9,967 nt of DNA from Acidimicrobiaceae bacterium (GTDB lineage: Bacteria; Actinomycetota; Acidimicrobiia; Acidimicrobiales; Ilumatobacteraceae): NCBI GenBank assembly GCA_947486675.1, contig CANKUF010000013.1, positions 1 to 9,967 of the forward strand, given 5' to 3'. Position numbers and translations under genes: made by a program. Under the pieces are notes generated by a model. It did no database searches. It had not been told where the DNA came from and was given only the letters and a program-made list of their open reading frames with translations. Shown in pieces: positions 1 to 6,650 of the stretch (position 1 is the first letter of the stretch; the number at the start of each line of letters is the position of its first letter).

Positions 1-1
1 A

Positions 2-1099
2 GAACTCATTGAAGGCAAGTGTCCTATTCACATGAAAGAAACCACATACGTCGAAGAAGAGAACTACTTCTTCCGTTTGTCACGTTTCGAAGATCGATTA
101 CTGAAATGGTACGAAGATCACCCGAACGCCATCACTCCTGGTTTCCGTATGAACGAAGTTCTCGGTTTCATTAAGGGCGGGCTAAACGATTTCTCGGTAA
201 GTCGTAAAACACTTACCTGGGGAATTCCATTGCCGTGGGATCCATCGCACGTTGCCTACGTATGGTTCGACGCGCTTGCCAACTACATCACTGCAGTTGG
301 CTATGGCACCGACGAAAAAGCGTTCGCCGAAAACTGGCCAGTGGATTATCACTTCATTGGCAAAGACATCATTCGTTTCCATTGCGTGTATTGGCCAGCC
401 ATGCTCATGAGCGCAGGCATCGAACCTCCGAAGGGCTGGGCTGTTGGTGGCTGGTTGCTTGTTGACGGCGAAAAGATGAGCAAAACCACGGGCAATGTGG
501 TGAACCCGCTCGACCTCATTGACGTCGTTGGTGTTGATGGCTTCCGTTATTACGTGTTGGCCGAAACTACTTATGGCAACGATGGCGACTTCAGCGATGA
601 AGGCTTGATCAAACGTTTTAACAGCGACCTCGCAAACAACCTTGGCAACTTGGCTGCACGCGTAGCAACTGTTGTTGAAAAGAAGTGTGGCGGAGTTGGC
701 CCTGCGTCATCGGCCAACAGTCCACTTGCAGAAATTGCTGCGACTGCTGTTGCAGAAACCTCGCAAGCTTGGGCAGCAGTGCAACCAAGCAAGGCGCTTG
801 AAGCCACATGGAAACTGATTGGCGCAACGAACTCGTACCTTGAAGACAACGAACCGTGGAAGATGGAACCAGGCGACGCAGTGAACACCGTGATGGGCGA
901 CGCACTTGAAGCGCTGCGCATCGTCAGCATTTTGGCTAACCCAGCATTGCCTACGACAACACAAGAAATTTGGAACCGCATCGGACTCACCGGCAACATC
1001 ACTGACTTGCGAATTAATGCAGACACCAAGTGGGGCCAGTACACGGGTGGCACACAAGTTGTGAAGGGCCAGCCACTTTTCCCTCGACTCACCGTATGA
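2..1099 (+). CDS. metG: Methionyl-tRNA synthetase, 3' part (5' end outside window)
   Basis: This enzyme charges tRNA-Met with methionine in the cytoplasm, using ATP. The frame is open from base 2, and the first visible residues include a C-P-I-H zinc knuckle followed by VEEENYFFRLS, typical of class I MetRS. The catalytic core continues through WGIPLPWD, YVWFDALANY and FIGKDI. The ATP-binding loop is KMSKTTGN, with its K-M-S-K codons at 473-484, an accepted T variant of KMSKS. The alpha-helical anticodon-binding domain follows, with NNLGNLAARV and DNEPWK. The protein ends at PLFPRLTV without the C-terminal EMAP-type tRNA-binding domain found in longer MetRS forms, so this is the short type. 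The Rossmann-fold N-terminus with the HIGH motif lies before the window. Its stop overlaps the tatD start (ATGA, 1096-1099), implying translational coupling. Confidence 0.97.
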   Translation, partial: ELIEGKCPIHMKETTYVEEENYFFRLSRFEDRLLKWYEDHPNAITPGFRMNEVLGFIKGGLNDFSVSRKTLTWGIPLPWDPSHVAYVWFDALANYITAVGYGTDEKAFAENWPVDYHFIGKDIIRFHCVYWPAMLMSAGIEPPKGWAVGGWLLVDGEKMSKTTGNVVNPLDLIDVVGVDGFRYYVLAETTYGNDGDFSDEGLIKRFNSDLANNLGNLAARVATVVEKKCGGVGPASSANSPLAEIAATAVAETSQAWAAVQPSKALEATWKLIGATNSYLEDNEPWKMEPGDAVNTVMGDALEALRIVSILANPALPTTTQEIWNRIGLTGNITDLRINADTKWGQYTGGTQVVKGQPLFPRLTV

Positions 1100-1869
1100 G
1101 CCCAACTCTTGAGTGGATCGATACGCACTGCCACGTATACGAAGACAACATTCCAGGCGGACAAGTAAGCGCAATTGCTGCAGCGCGCGAAGTGGGCGTA
1201 AGCAAAATGATCGTGATTGGCACCGACGCCGATACCACCCAACAAGCAATTGCCATTGCTGCACAACATGAAGACGTGTGGGCAACCGTTGGCCTGCACC
1301 CGCACGATGCAAAGAACGGCATCGACACCATTACTTCATTTCTTGGCTCAAACAAGGTTGTAGGCATTGGTGAATGTGGCCTGGACTACTACTACGACCA
1401 TTCCGACCGCGCCGTGCAACGCGAGGTGTTCGCTGCACAAATTCAGTTGGCTAACACGCACGATCTGCCATTGGTTATTCACACGCGCAATGCGTGGGAC
1501 GACACGTTTGATGTGTTGGATGCCGAAGGCATACCCGCACGAACCATTTTCCATTGCTTTACTGGCGACGAAGCCGAGGCACGCAAATGCGTTGAGCGCG
1601 GTGCATATTTGTCATTCAGCGGAATCGTCACATTCAAATCAGCAGAAGATGTTCGCCGGGCAGCACAGTGGTGTCCTATCGATCACGTGTTGCTCGAAAC
1701 CGATGCGCCTTTCCTTGCACCCATTCCGCATCGTGGAAAACCGAATCAACCAGCACTCGTGCCAATAGTTGGCACATTCATTGCCGACCTTCGCGGCGAA
1801 CCCGTTGCACAGTTTGCACAACTCACCACACGCAATGCTTGCCTTGCGTTTCCCGGCATTGCTCCGTAG
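1096..1869 (+). CDS. tatD: TatD-family metal-dependent hydrolase / DNase
   Basis: TatD-family proteins are amidohydrolase-fold metalloenzymes with DNase or exonuclease activity, linked to DNA repair and nucleic-acid turnover. The 257-residue length is normal for the family. All expected metal ligands are visible: H11-x-H13 in IDTHCH, E93 in GIGECGLDYY, H129 in LVIHTR, H153 in IFHCFTG and D203 in ETDAP. The start is the ATG overlapping the metG stop; a longer in-frame ATG at 1030 lies inside metG and would add 22 residues with no family counterpart. TatD next to metG is a widespread arrangement in Gram-positive bacteria. The substrate in vivo is not certain for most members, so the exact role remains an inference from the family. 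Confidence 0.95.
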   Translation: MSPTLEWIDTHCHVYEDNIPGGQVSAIAAAREVGVSKMIVIGTDADTTQQAIAIAAQHEDVWATVGLHPHDAKNGIDTITSFLGSNKVVGIGECGLDYYYDHSDRAVQREVFAAQIQLANTHDLPLVIHTRNAWDDTFDVLDAEGIPARTIFHCFTGDEAEARKCVERGAYLSFSGIVTFKSAEDVRRAAQWCPIDHVLLETDAPFLAPIPHRGKPNQPALVPIVGTFIADLRGEPVAQFAQLTTRNACLAFPGIAP

Positions 1870-1879
1870 CGTTTAGCCA

Positions 1880-2362
1880 GTGGTTCTTTCGGTTTACGAG
1901 CGTCGACGAATTGGAGCTCTCTCCGTTCTGACATTGTTCGCACTCACTGTGTTTTCATTCGCAGCAGGTGGTTCTTCTTCAAGCACCTCAACCACAACGA
2001 CAACAGTCCCTCCAGTGGTGGAAGATGAAATTCCGGAATCAGTCATTCTTGGTGGACCTCCACCCATTGCGCCATCGGGTTCGGCAGCAGTTGCCTACCC
2101 AGCAACCAACAACAACTCCATTACGGGCCGCGCCACGTTTACCGAGCTTGGTTATTCGTCAAACCCCGTGTGCTTTTCTGCAATCACACCAGTAGGCGCA
2201 CAACTCACCATTACCAACATCAACAATGGCCGCTCTGTTAAGTGCACCAGTGCATTCGGCGTAAACGTTCCTGCAGGCGTCACTGTGCAGTTGAACTCAA
2301 CACAGTTCACACAACTAGCCGACCTCATTGATGCACCAATTCCCGTAAAGATCACCTGGTGA
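1880..2362 (+). CDS. Small secreted or membrane-anchored protein, probable degenerate RlpA-like double-psi beta-barrel
   Basis: This 160-residue protein begins with a basic stretch (YERRR), then a hydrophobic segment at about 11-29 that could be a signal peptide or membrane anchor. A Ser/Thr-rich low-complexity linker (about 31-42) and a Pro/acidic linker to about 70 follow. The C-terminal domain (about 82-160) fits the RlpA-type double-psi barrel pattern: GRATF, then PVGAQLTITNINNGRSV, a pair of cysteines (C98, C122), and a closing strand ending PVKITW. An ungapped match to the remembered consensus puts F126 where catalytic Asp of the DRGP motif should be and Q137 where the IDL Asp should be, so lytic transglycosylase activity is doubtful. 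The GTG start is forced by an in-frame stop at 1874-1876; I see no clear Shine-Dalgarno. It occupies the position of rpfB (actinobacteria) or yabE (Bacillus), suggesting a cell-wall role. That function is inference only. Confidence 0.8.
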   Translation: MVLSVYERRRIGALSVLTLFALTVFSFAAGGSSSSTSTTTTTVPPVVEDEIPESVILGGPPPIAPSGSAAVAYPATNNNSITGRATFTELGYSSNPVCFSAITPVGAQLTITNINNGRSVKCTSAFGVNVPAGVTVQLNSTQFTQLADLIDAPIPVKITW

Positions 2363-3183
2363 CGCACTCTCACAATGACATTTCGCACCTGCTGAACAAG
2401 CACGGTCTCGCACCACGCAGAGCATTTGGTCAAAACTTTCTTGTCGACCCAAACACCGTTCGCAAAATTGCGCGCCTCGCCAATGTTGGACCAAACGACT
2501 TCGTACTCGAAATTGGCGCAGGGCTTGGCTCACTTACACTCGCGCTTGCTGAAACTGGCGCAACCATCGTCGCCGTTGAAATCGATAACGGAGTTGTCGA
2601 GGTGTTGCGCGATGTCGTAAAGCACCTACCAAACGTTGAGGTATTGCACGCTGATGCGATGCACTTGGACTGGCGTCCACTCGTTGAGCGCTCACCAAAG
2701 TGGCACGTCATTGCCAACCTGCCATACAACGTGGCAACTCCACTTGTTGCCGACTTGCTCGATTACGCACCTGCTGTTGATCACTTGCTGGTCATGGTGC
2801 AAAAAGAAGTTGCTGAACGCTTCGTTGCCAAACCACGCACTCCTGCCTACGGCGCGGTCAGTGTGAAAATTTCGTATTGGGCAGATGCATTTATTGCTGC
2901 CGACGTTCCTGCCACCGTGTTTTTGCCAAAGCCAAACGTGTCGTCATCAATGGTGGACATTCGACGCAAGGCAGTACCTGCAGTAAACAACGTCGACCCG
3001 CAGAAACTGTTTGCACTCGTGCGCACCGGCTTTGGACAACGACGCAAAATGTTGCGCCGCTGTTTATCCAACATGGTTACTCCCGCACAGTTTGTTGCTG
3101 CTGAGGTTTCACCAGAGTCGCGCGCTGAAGAACTTGATGTGGCCGATTGGGGCAGACTGTGTATTGCAACTCAGGAAGCCTGA
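2359..3183 (+). CDS. rsmA: 16S rRNA (adenine1518-N6/adenine1519-N6)-dimethyltransferase
   Basis: RsmA (KsgA) uses S-adenosylmethionine to dimethylate two adjacent adenines in the helix 45 loop near the 3' end of 16S rRNA, a late step and checkpoint in 30S subunit assembly. The 274-residue length is typical. Family signatures appear in order: FGQNFL (23-28), SAM-binding motif I VLEIGAGLGSLT (49-60), acidic E74 after the second strand for the SAM ribose, catalytic motif IV NLPYN (120-124), and PKPNVSS (190-196). The GTG start overlaps the stop of the upstream gene by four bases (GTGA), which indicates coupling. Placement downstream of tatD and upstream of ispE is the classical Gram-positive order. 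Confidence 0.97.
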   Translation: MTHSHNDISHLLNKHGLAPRRAFGQNFLVDPNTVRKIARLANVGPNDFVLEIGAGLGSLTLALAETGATIVAVEIDNGVVEVLRDVVKHLPNVEVLHADAMHLDWRPLVERSPKWHVIANLPYNVATPLVADLLDYAPAVDHLLVMVQKEVAERFVAKPRTPAYGAVSVKISYWADAFIAADVPATVFLPKPNVSSSMVDIRRKAVPAVNNVDPQKLFALVRTGFGQRRKMLRRCLSNMVTPAQFVAAEVSPESRAEELDVADWGRLCIATQEA

Positions 3184-3184
3184 C

Positions 3185-3910
3185 ATGACCCTCATCATTG
3201 CTCCAGCAAAACTCACACTGTCGCTCAAAATCACTGGCGTGCGCGAAGACGGTTTTCATCTCATTGACGCCGAAATGGTGTCACTCGAATTGCACGATGT
3301 GATCACCATTACCGAAGGCGAATCGGGGATGTCGGTGAGTGGTCCATTTGCAAGTGGCGTTCCAACAGATGACAACAATCTTGTGGCACGTGCGTTGCAA
3401 CTTTGCGGGAAGACCGCGCACATTCATATTGAGAAAAACATTCCACATGGCGGCGGACTTGGCGGCGGATCAGCAGATGCTGCGGCCGTGCTGCGCTGGG
3501 GTGGCTATTCCGATTTCGTTGCAGCATCCCGACTTGGCGCAGACATTCCGTTCTGCATGCACGGCGGTCGCGCACGCGTAACAGGAATTGGCGAAATTCT
3601 TCAGCCGCTCCCATTCGTTGCTCGCGAGATCACCCTCGTGGTGCCACCGTTTGGTGTCTCTACTCCGGCTGTGTATAAAGCTTTCGATTCGCTTCAGGCC
3701 AAACACGATGGGCCAAATGATTTAGAGCCTGCCGCTATTGCTGTCGAGCCTCGACTTGCACTTTGGCGCGACCGCATTCGTGAAGCCAGTGGCCAAAGTC
3801 CAGTATTGGCGGGCAGTGGTGCTACTTGGTGGTTAGACGGTGCGCATCCACGCATTCATGAAGCGTTAAGCGAAGCAACCGTTGTTGTCACCCACACTCG
3901 CTCTTTCTAG
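3185..3910 (+). CDS. ispE: 4-diphosphocytidyl-2-C-methyl-D-erythritol kinase (compact form)
   Basis: IspE is the GHMP-family kinase of the non-mevalonate (MEP) pathway. It phosphorylates the 2-hydroxyl of CDP-methylerythritol with ATP, feeding isoprenoid, quinone and undecaprenyl carrier synthesis. The substrate motif PAKLTLSL with catalytic K9 is followed by DGFH (22-25), the ATP-binding glycine loop PHGGGLGGGSADAA (87-100), LGADIPF with catalytic D120, and the third motif LAGSGAT (208-214). ATG at 3185 lies one base after the rsmA stop; longer in-frame starts lie inside rsmA and are not credible. The 241-residue product is shorter than the usual 280-310. About ten residues are missing between the glycine loop and the catalytic Asp, and T11 replaces the usual Asn of PAKLN. 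The core residues are intact, so I expect a functional enzyme. Confidence 0.92.
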   Translation: MTLIIAPAKLTLSLKITGVREDGFHLIDAEMVSLELHDVITITEGESGMSVSGPFASGVPTDDNNLVARALQLCGKTAHIHIEKNIPHGGGLGGGSADAAAVLRWGGYSDFVAASRLGADIPFCMHGGRARVTGIGEILQPLPFVAREITLVVPPFGVSTPAVYKAFDSLQAKHDGPNDLEPAAIAVEPRLALWRDRIREASGQSPVLAGSGATWWLDGAHPRIHEALSEATVVVTHTRSF

Positions 3911-3937
3911 ATCCAAAGGCGAGGGGCGAAAACGGGG

Positions 3938-4030
3938 TTACTTGCGGCGCTGGTGGCGGGTACGACGAAGCATCTTCTTGTGCTTCTTTTTGCGCATCCG
4001 CTTACGACGACGTTTTACAAGTGAACCCAT
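3938..4030 (-). CDS. bS22-type small ribosomal protein (AURKAIP1/COX24 domain)
   Basis: On the minus strand an ATG at 4030-4028 opens a 30-codon frame ending in TAA at 3940-3938. The product begins MGSLVKRRRKRM and ends RRTRHQRRK; 18 of 30 residues are Lys or Arg, with no acidic residue. This matches the tiny actinobacterial AURKAIP1/COX24-domain proteins that were identified structurally in mycobacterial ribosomes as 30S protein bS22, where the peptide lies close to the decoding region. It is convergent with ispE (27 bases between stops) and divergent from the tRNA-Gln gene. I see no strong Shine-Dalgarno in front of it. Genes this short are often left out of annotations. The identification rests on length, composition and the characteristic KKKHKK / RRTRHQRR pattern. 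Confidence 0.9.
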   Translation of the reverse strand: MGSLVKRRRKRMRKKKHKKMLRRTRHQRRK

Positions 4031-4105
4031 AGCGCACAGCACGCTAGCGGGAACTAAGACCAAATAAGCAAACGGCGATTAGATTGAGTACCGTATTGCC
4101 GTCTC
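4031..4105. promoter_or_regulatory. Divergent intergenic region between bS22 and tRNA-Gln
   Basis: These 75 bases separate the minus-strand bS22 start from the plus-strand tRNA-Gln gene and should contain promoters in both directions, since neither gene has a co-oriented upstream neighbour close by. The best plus-strand -10 candidate is TAGATT at 4080-4085, but its -35 partner AAGACC (4057-4062) is poor, so I do not assign exact elements. The promoter role is inferred from gene orientation. Confidence 0.35.
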
Positions 4106-4176
4106 TCCGGGGTCGTTCAATGGCAGGACAACGGGTTTTGGTCCCGTATATAGGGGTTCGAGTCCTCTCCCCGGAA
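4106..4176 (+). tRNA. tRNA-Gln, anticodon UUG
   Basis: A complete cloverleaf can be folded by hand. The acceptor stem TCCGGGG (4106-4112) pairs with CCCCGGA (4169-4175). The D-arm GTTC/GGAC (4115-4118, 4126-4129) encloses AATGGCA. The anticodon stem ACGGG/CCCGT (4131-4135, 4143-4147) holds the loop TTTTGGT with anticodon TTG at 4138-4140. The T-arm AGGGG/CCTCT (4152-4156, 4164-4168) has the canonical TTCGAGT loop. A4176 is the discriminator base. CCA is not encoded (CTC follows), so it must be added by nucleotidyltransferase. UUG reads CAA and, by wobble, CAG. The gene lies 88 bases before prs in the same direction with no convincing terminator between, so it may share a transcript with prs. 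Confidence 0.95.
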
Positions 4177-4253
4177 CTCGTGAAGGATTGCGAAGAAAGC
4201 CGAATCGGCCCCGCGATCTATGCTGGCAAATGAATTGCGCCGACATATTTCTT

Positions 4254-4260
4254 GAGGGGG
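4254..4260 (+). promoter_or_regulatory. Ribosome binding site of prs
   Basis: The purine run GAGGGGG lies four bases before the GTG at 4265 and is the clearest Shine-Dalgarno-like sequence in the region. It supports the GTG start over the internal ATG at 4301, which has only a weak AAGAGA in front. Confidence 0.6.
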
Positions 4261-4264
4261 CCTC

Positions 4265-5269
4265 GTGAACAAAACAATTGACAAGGTCACCACGAAGAGA
4301 ATGGCGTTGTACACGGGTCGCACTCACCCGGCGCTCGCTGAAGAAGTTGCGCAGCATCTTGAAGTGCAACTGGGCGAAGCAAACATTGTTGAGTTCGCAA
4401 ACGGCGAACTGCGTCCGCGTTTTGGTGAATCAGTTCGCGGTGGCGATGTGTTCGTGATGCAAACACATTGTGGACACGAAGGCCGCAGCGTGAACGACTC
4501 CATCATGGAACAACTGATCATGATCGATGCCGCATATCGCGCGTCGGCAAAGCGCGTTACTGCAGTGTGCCCGTTTTACGGATATGCCCGCCAAGACCGC
4601 AAAGCAGAAGGCCGCGAGCCAATTACCGCACGCCTTATTGCCGACATGTTTAAAGCTGCTGGCGCTAAGCGCATGGTGTCTATCGACTTGCACAGCGGAC
4701 AGATTCAGGGTTTCTTTGAAGGCCCTGTCGATCACCTCACCGCAATTCCTGTTCTTGAAAAGTATGTACGTTCGAACGCGCGTGACGGAGTGGTCATCGT
4801 TTCACCAGACGCAGGTCGCGTAAAGGTTGCCGAACGATTTGCACAGCATCTTGCCGACATGAACGCAGACGTTGCATTTATTAACAAGCGTCGTCCGAAG
4901 AACACCGCAAACGTTGCTGTTGCCAAAGAAGTCATCGGTGAAGTTGAAGGACGCTTGTGCATCCTGACCGACGACATGATTGACACCGGCGGAACAATCG
5001 TGAGTGCCGCCGAGCTGCTCATCAACCGTGGCGCAAAAGAAGTGTGGGCCATGGCCACTCACGGCGTGCTCTCTGGCCCAGCCATCGAGCGCCTCGAAAA
5101 CTCACCAATTACTCGCGTGGTGCTCACCAACACGCTGCCGCTTCCCGAAGAAAAGCGAATCGCCAAGATCGAGGTGCTTTCTGTGGCCAAAATCCTTGCC
5201 GATGCCCTGTCTGCAGTGTTTGACGAAACCAGCGTCAGCGACCTGTTTGACGGCGAAAACCAGTCCTAA
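4265..5269 (+). CDS. prs: Ribose-phosphate pyrophosphokinase (PRPP synthetase)
   Basis: Prs transfers the pyrophosphate group of ATP to ribose-5-phosphate, making PRPP for purine, pyrimidine, histidine, tryptophan and NAD synthesis. The 334-residue product shows FANGELRPRFGESVRGGDVFV near the N-terminus (44-64), the flexible catalytic loop FYGYARQDRK (104-113), DLHSGQIQGFF (141-151) and the PRPP-binding loop DDMIDTGGT (236-244). All are diagnostic of class I enzymes. It starts with GTG, supported by GAGGGGG just upstream. This gives about 12 extra N-terminal residues before the usual family start; ATG at 4301 (M13) is the alternative. The gene follows tRNA-Gln and precedes rplY. The usual preceding partner glmU is absent here. 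Confidence 0.97.
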   Translation: MNKTIDKVTTKRMALYTGRTHPALAEEVAQHLEVQLGEANIVEFANGELRPRFGESVRGGDVFVMQTHCGHEGRSVNDSIMEQLIMIDAAYRASAKRVTAVCPFYGYARQDRKAEGREPITARLIADMFKAAGAKRMVSIDLHSGQIQGFFEGPVDHLTAIPVLEKYVRSNARDGVVIVSPDAGRVKVAERFAQHLADMNADVAFINKRRPKNTANVAVAKEVIGEVEGRLCILTDDMIDTGGTIVSAAELLINRGAKEVWAMATHGVLSGPAIERLENSPITRVVLTNTLPLPEEKRIAKIEVLSVAKILADALSAVFDETSVSDLFDGENQS

Positions 5270-5275
5270 CCCCAC

Positions 5276-5304
5276 TTCGCAATAGCCCTGGGCGGCTGTA
5301 CACT
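5276..5304 (+). promoter_or_regulatory. Candidate sigma-A-type promoter for rplY-pth-mfd
   Basis: TTCGCA (5276-5281, 4 of 6 to TTGACA) and TACACT (5299-5304, 4 of 6 to TATAAT) are separated by exactly 17 bases, in the only sizeable gap between prs and rplY. Transcription would begin near 5311, giving a leader of about 45 bases. A perfect 6-bp inverted repeat, CGGCTG (5293-5298) and CAGCCG (5308-5313), brackets the -10 element and could be a binding site or part of a weak terminator. This was found by eye; no expression evidence is available. Confidence 0.45.
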
Positions 5305-5344
5305 GACCAGCCGTTGTATCTGCTGATTTTCACTATGTAAGTAC

Positions 5345-5348
5345 GGAG
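5345..5348 (+). promoter_or_regulatory. Ribosome binding site deciding the rplY start
   Basis: GGAG at 5345-5348 is eight bases from the ATG at 5357 but only two from the in-frame TTG at 5351. The spacing selects the ATG. Confidence 0.7.
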
Positions 5349-5356
5349 TTTTGAAC

Positions 5357-6013
5357 ATGACCACCACATTGAAGACCAACGTTGGCCGCACGACCGGTAG
5401 CCCAGAGGCTCGTCGTTTGCGCGGAGCCGACCACATTCCTGCGGTCATTTACGGAGCAGGCATGCAACCAGTGGTAATCACTGTTGAGCGCCGCGACTTG
5501 CGCATTGCATTGTCGGGCCCAGCAGGCACCAACACCATTCTTGAATTGCAAGTTGCTGACAAGACATACCCAGCAATCGTGAAGGACATGCAGCGCGACC
5601 CAGTGAAGCGCAACGTAAGCCACGTTGACTTCATGCAGATTGACCTCTCGAAGGAAATCGTCATGTCGGTTCCAATTCACCTCACGGGTACAGCAAAAGC
5701 AGTTGTGCAAGAAGGCGGACTTGTTGACCCTGCAGTTGACCGCGTAGAAATTCGCGCAGCAGCAAACAACATTCCAAACGAACTCGTCATCGACGTCACC
5801 GAGATGAACATGCACTCCATCATCCGTATGGAAGACATCGTGTTGCCAAAGGGTGTTACCGCAGTGTCCGACCCAGACTTGGTTGTTGTCACCGTGTTGG
5901 TAACGAGCTCACAAGTTGACAAGCCAGTTGCAGCCGCTGCTGGTGAAGCCATTGCTGGTGAAGCTCCGGCAGCCGGTGCTCCTGCTGCCGGCGATAAGCC
6001 AGCCGCTTCCTAA
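5357..6013 (+). CDS. rplY: 50S ribosomal protein bL25, long CTC form
   Basis: bL25 binds 5S rRNA in the large ribosomal subunit; the long (CTC/TL5) form adds a second beta domain. The 218-residue product begins with the L25 5S-binding domain: RRLRGADHIPAVIYGAG (19-35), then KRNVSHVDFMQID closing that domain near residue 96. The C-terminal TL5 beta domain follows (about 100-180, with GLVDPAVDRVEIRA and NIPNELVIDV). An Ala/Gly/Pro-rich, presumably disordered tail (about 190-218, ending DKPAAS) is common in actinobacterial homologues. The ATG start is chosen for the well-spaced GGAG; a TTG two codons upstream is less likely. In Bacillus the homologue ctc is stress-induced and lies between prs and pth, as it does here. 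Confidence 0.96.
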   Translation: MTTTLKTNVGRTTGSPEARRLRGADHIPAVIYGAGMQPVVITVERRDLRIALSGPAGTNTILELQVADKTYPAIVKDMQRDPVKRNVSHVDFMQIDLSKEIVMSVPIHLTGTAKAVVQEGGLVDPAVDRVEIRAAANNIPNELVIDVTEMNMHSIIRMEDIVLPKGVTAVSDPDLVVVTVLVTSSQVDKPVAAAAGEAIAGEAPAAGAPAAGDKPAAS

Positions 6014-6018
6014 TTTGT

Positions 6019-6636
6019 ATGGCGCTGTTCGGTCGCGGTGAGCGGCACGAGCGGCGAGGTACTCCTTACAACGCACTCGTTGTAGGCGTAGGTAACCCAG
6101 GTCGCAAATACGAAGGCAGCCGACACAACGTTGGTTTTGATGCAATTGAATTGCTTGCATCACGTTTCAACACCTCGATGAAGTCATCGCGCGATCGCGC
6201 ACTCATCGCCGAGATCAATAACGAAGGAACTCGATTCGTGTTGGCCATGCCAACTACGTATATGAATGAATCGGGAAATTCCGTTGGCCCACTCGCCCGC
6301 CGATACGCAATTGATGAACCAGCAAACATCATCGTTGTTCACGACGAACTGGATTTAGAGCCCGGCGTAGTGAAAATAAAAATTGGCGGCGGCCTTGCCG
6401 GACACAATGGTCTGCGCAGCATTTCGTCGCATCTCAAAACTCAAGACTTCGTGCGCGTTCGCATTGGCGTTGGAAAACCTCCGTCGAAAGAAGACGGCGC
6501 AGATCACGTGTTGTCTCGCGTGCCTGCCAATGAGCGAAAAGTGCTTGATGTTGCTGTTGAAATTGCCGCCGATGCAGTGCAATTAATTATTTCGCAAGGC
6601 GCACAAGCCGCCATGCAGCAAATTAACGGCCGATAG
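6019..6636 (+). CDS. pth: Peptidyl-tRNA hydrolase
   Basis: Pth cleaves the ester bond of peptidyl-tRNAs that drop off ribosomes, recycling the tRNA; it is normally essential. The 205-residue protein shows the family residues: GVGNPG with N26, RHNVGF with catalytic H36, PTTYMNESG with N83, VHDELDL with D109 and GHNG with N130. The ATG lies five bases after the rplY stop with no obvious Shine-Dalgarno, so coupling to rplY translation is likely. An extension of about 17 residues rich in Arg, Gly and His precedes the usual N-terminal strand. No credible alternative start lies between 6019 and the conserved core, so the extension is probably real. The mfd start follows 14 bases after the stop. Confidence 0.96.
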   Translation: MALFGRGERHERRGTPYNALVVGVGNPGRKYEGSRHNVGFDAIELLASRFNTSMKSSRDRALIAEINNEGTRFVLAMPTTYMNESGNSVGPLARRYAIDEPANIIVVHDELDLEPGVVKIKIGGGLAGHNGLRSISSHLKTQDFVRVRIGVGKPPSKEDGADHVLSRVPANERKVLDVAVEIAADAVQLIISQGAQAAMQQINGR

Positions 6637-6650
6637 TCGGCGCGTCCAGC

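Noticed and set aside
571..1305. Open frame of 244 codons on the minus strand
   Set aside because: It is antisense to metG and tatD, both of which have full family motifs; the translation has no recognisable domain.
3919..3960. G-rich stretch between ispE and bS22 as a G-quadruplex or terminator
   Set aside because: The G runs are uneven and far apart, there is no complementary stem, and most of the stretch is coding for bS22 on the other strand.
3882..4067. Plus-strand open frame of 61 codons overlapping the ispE end and bS22
   Set aside because: It overlaps the well-supported bS22 gene on the opposite strand and the end of ispE; its Arg-rich translation is a mirror of the Lys/Arg codons of bS22.
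4199..4209. GCCGAATCGGC palindrome after tRNA-Gln as a terminator
   Set aside because: The stem is only four pairs if a three-base loop is allowed, and no T-run follows, so it is not a credible intrinsic terminator.
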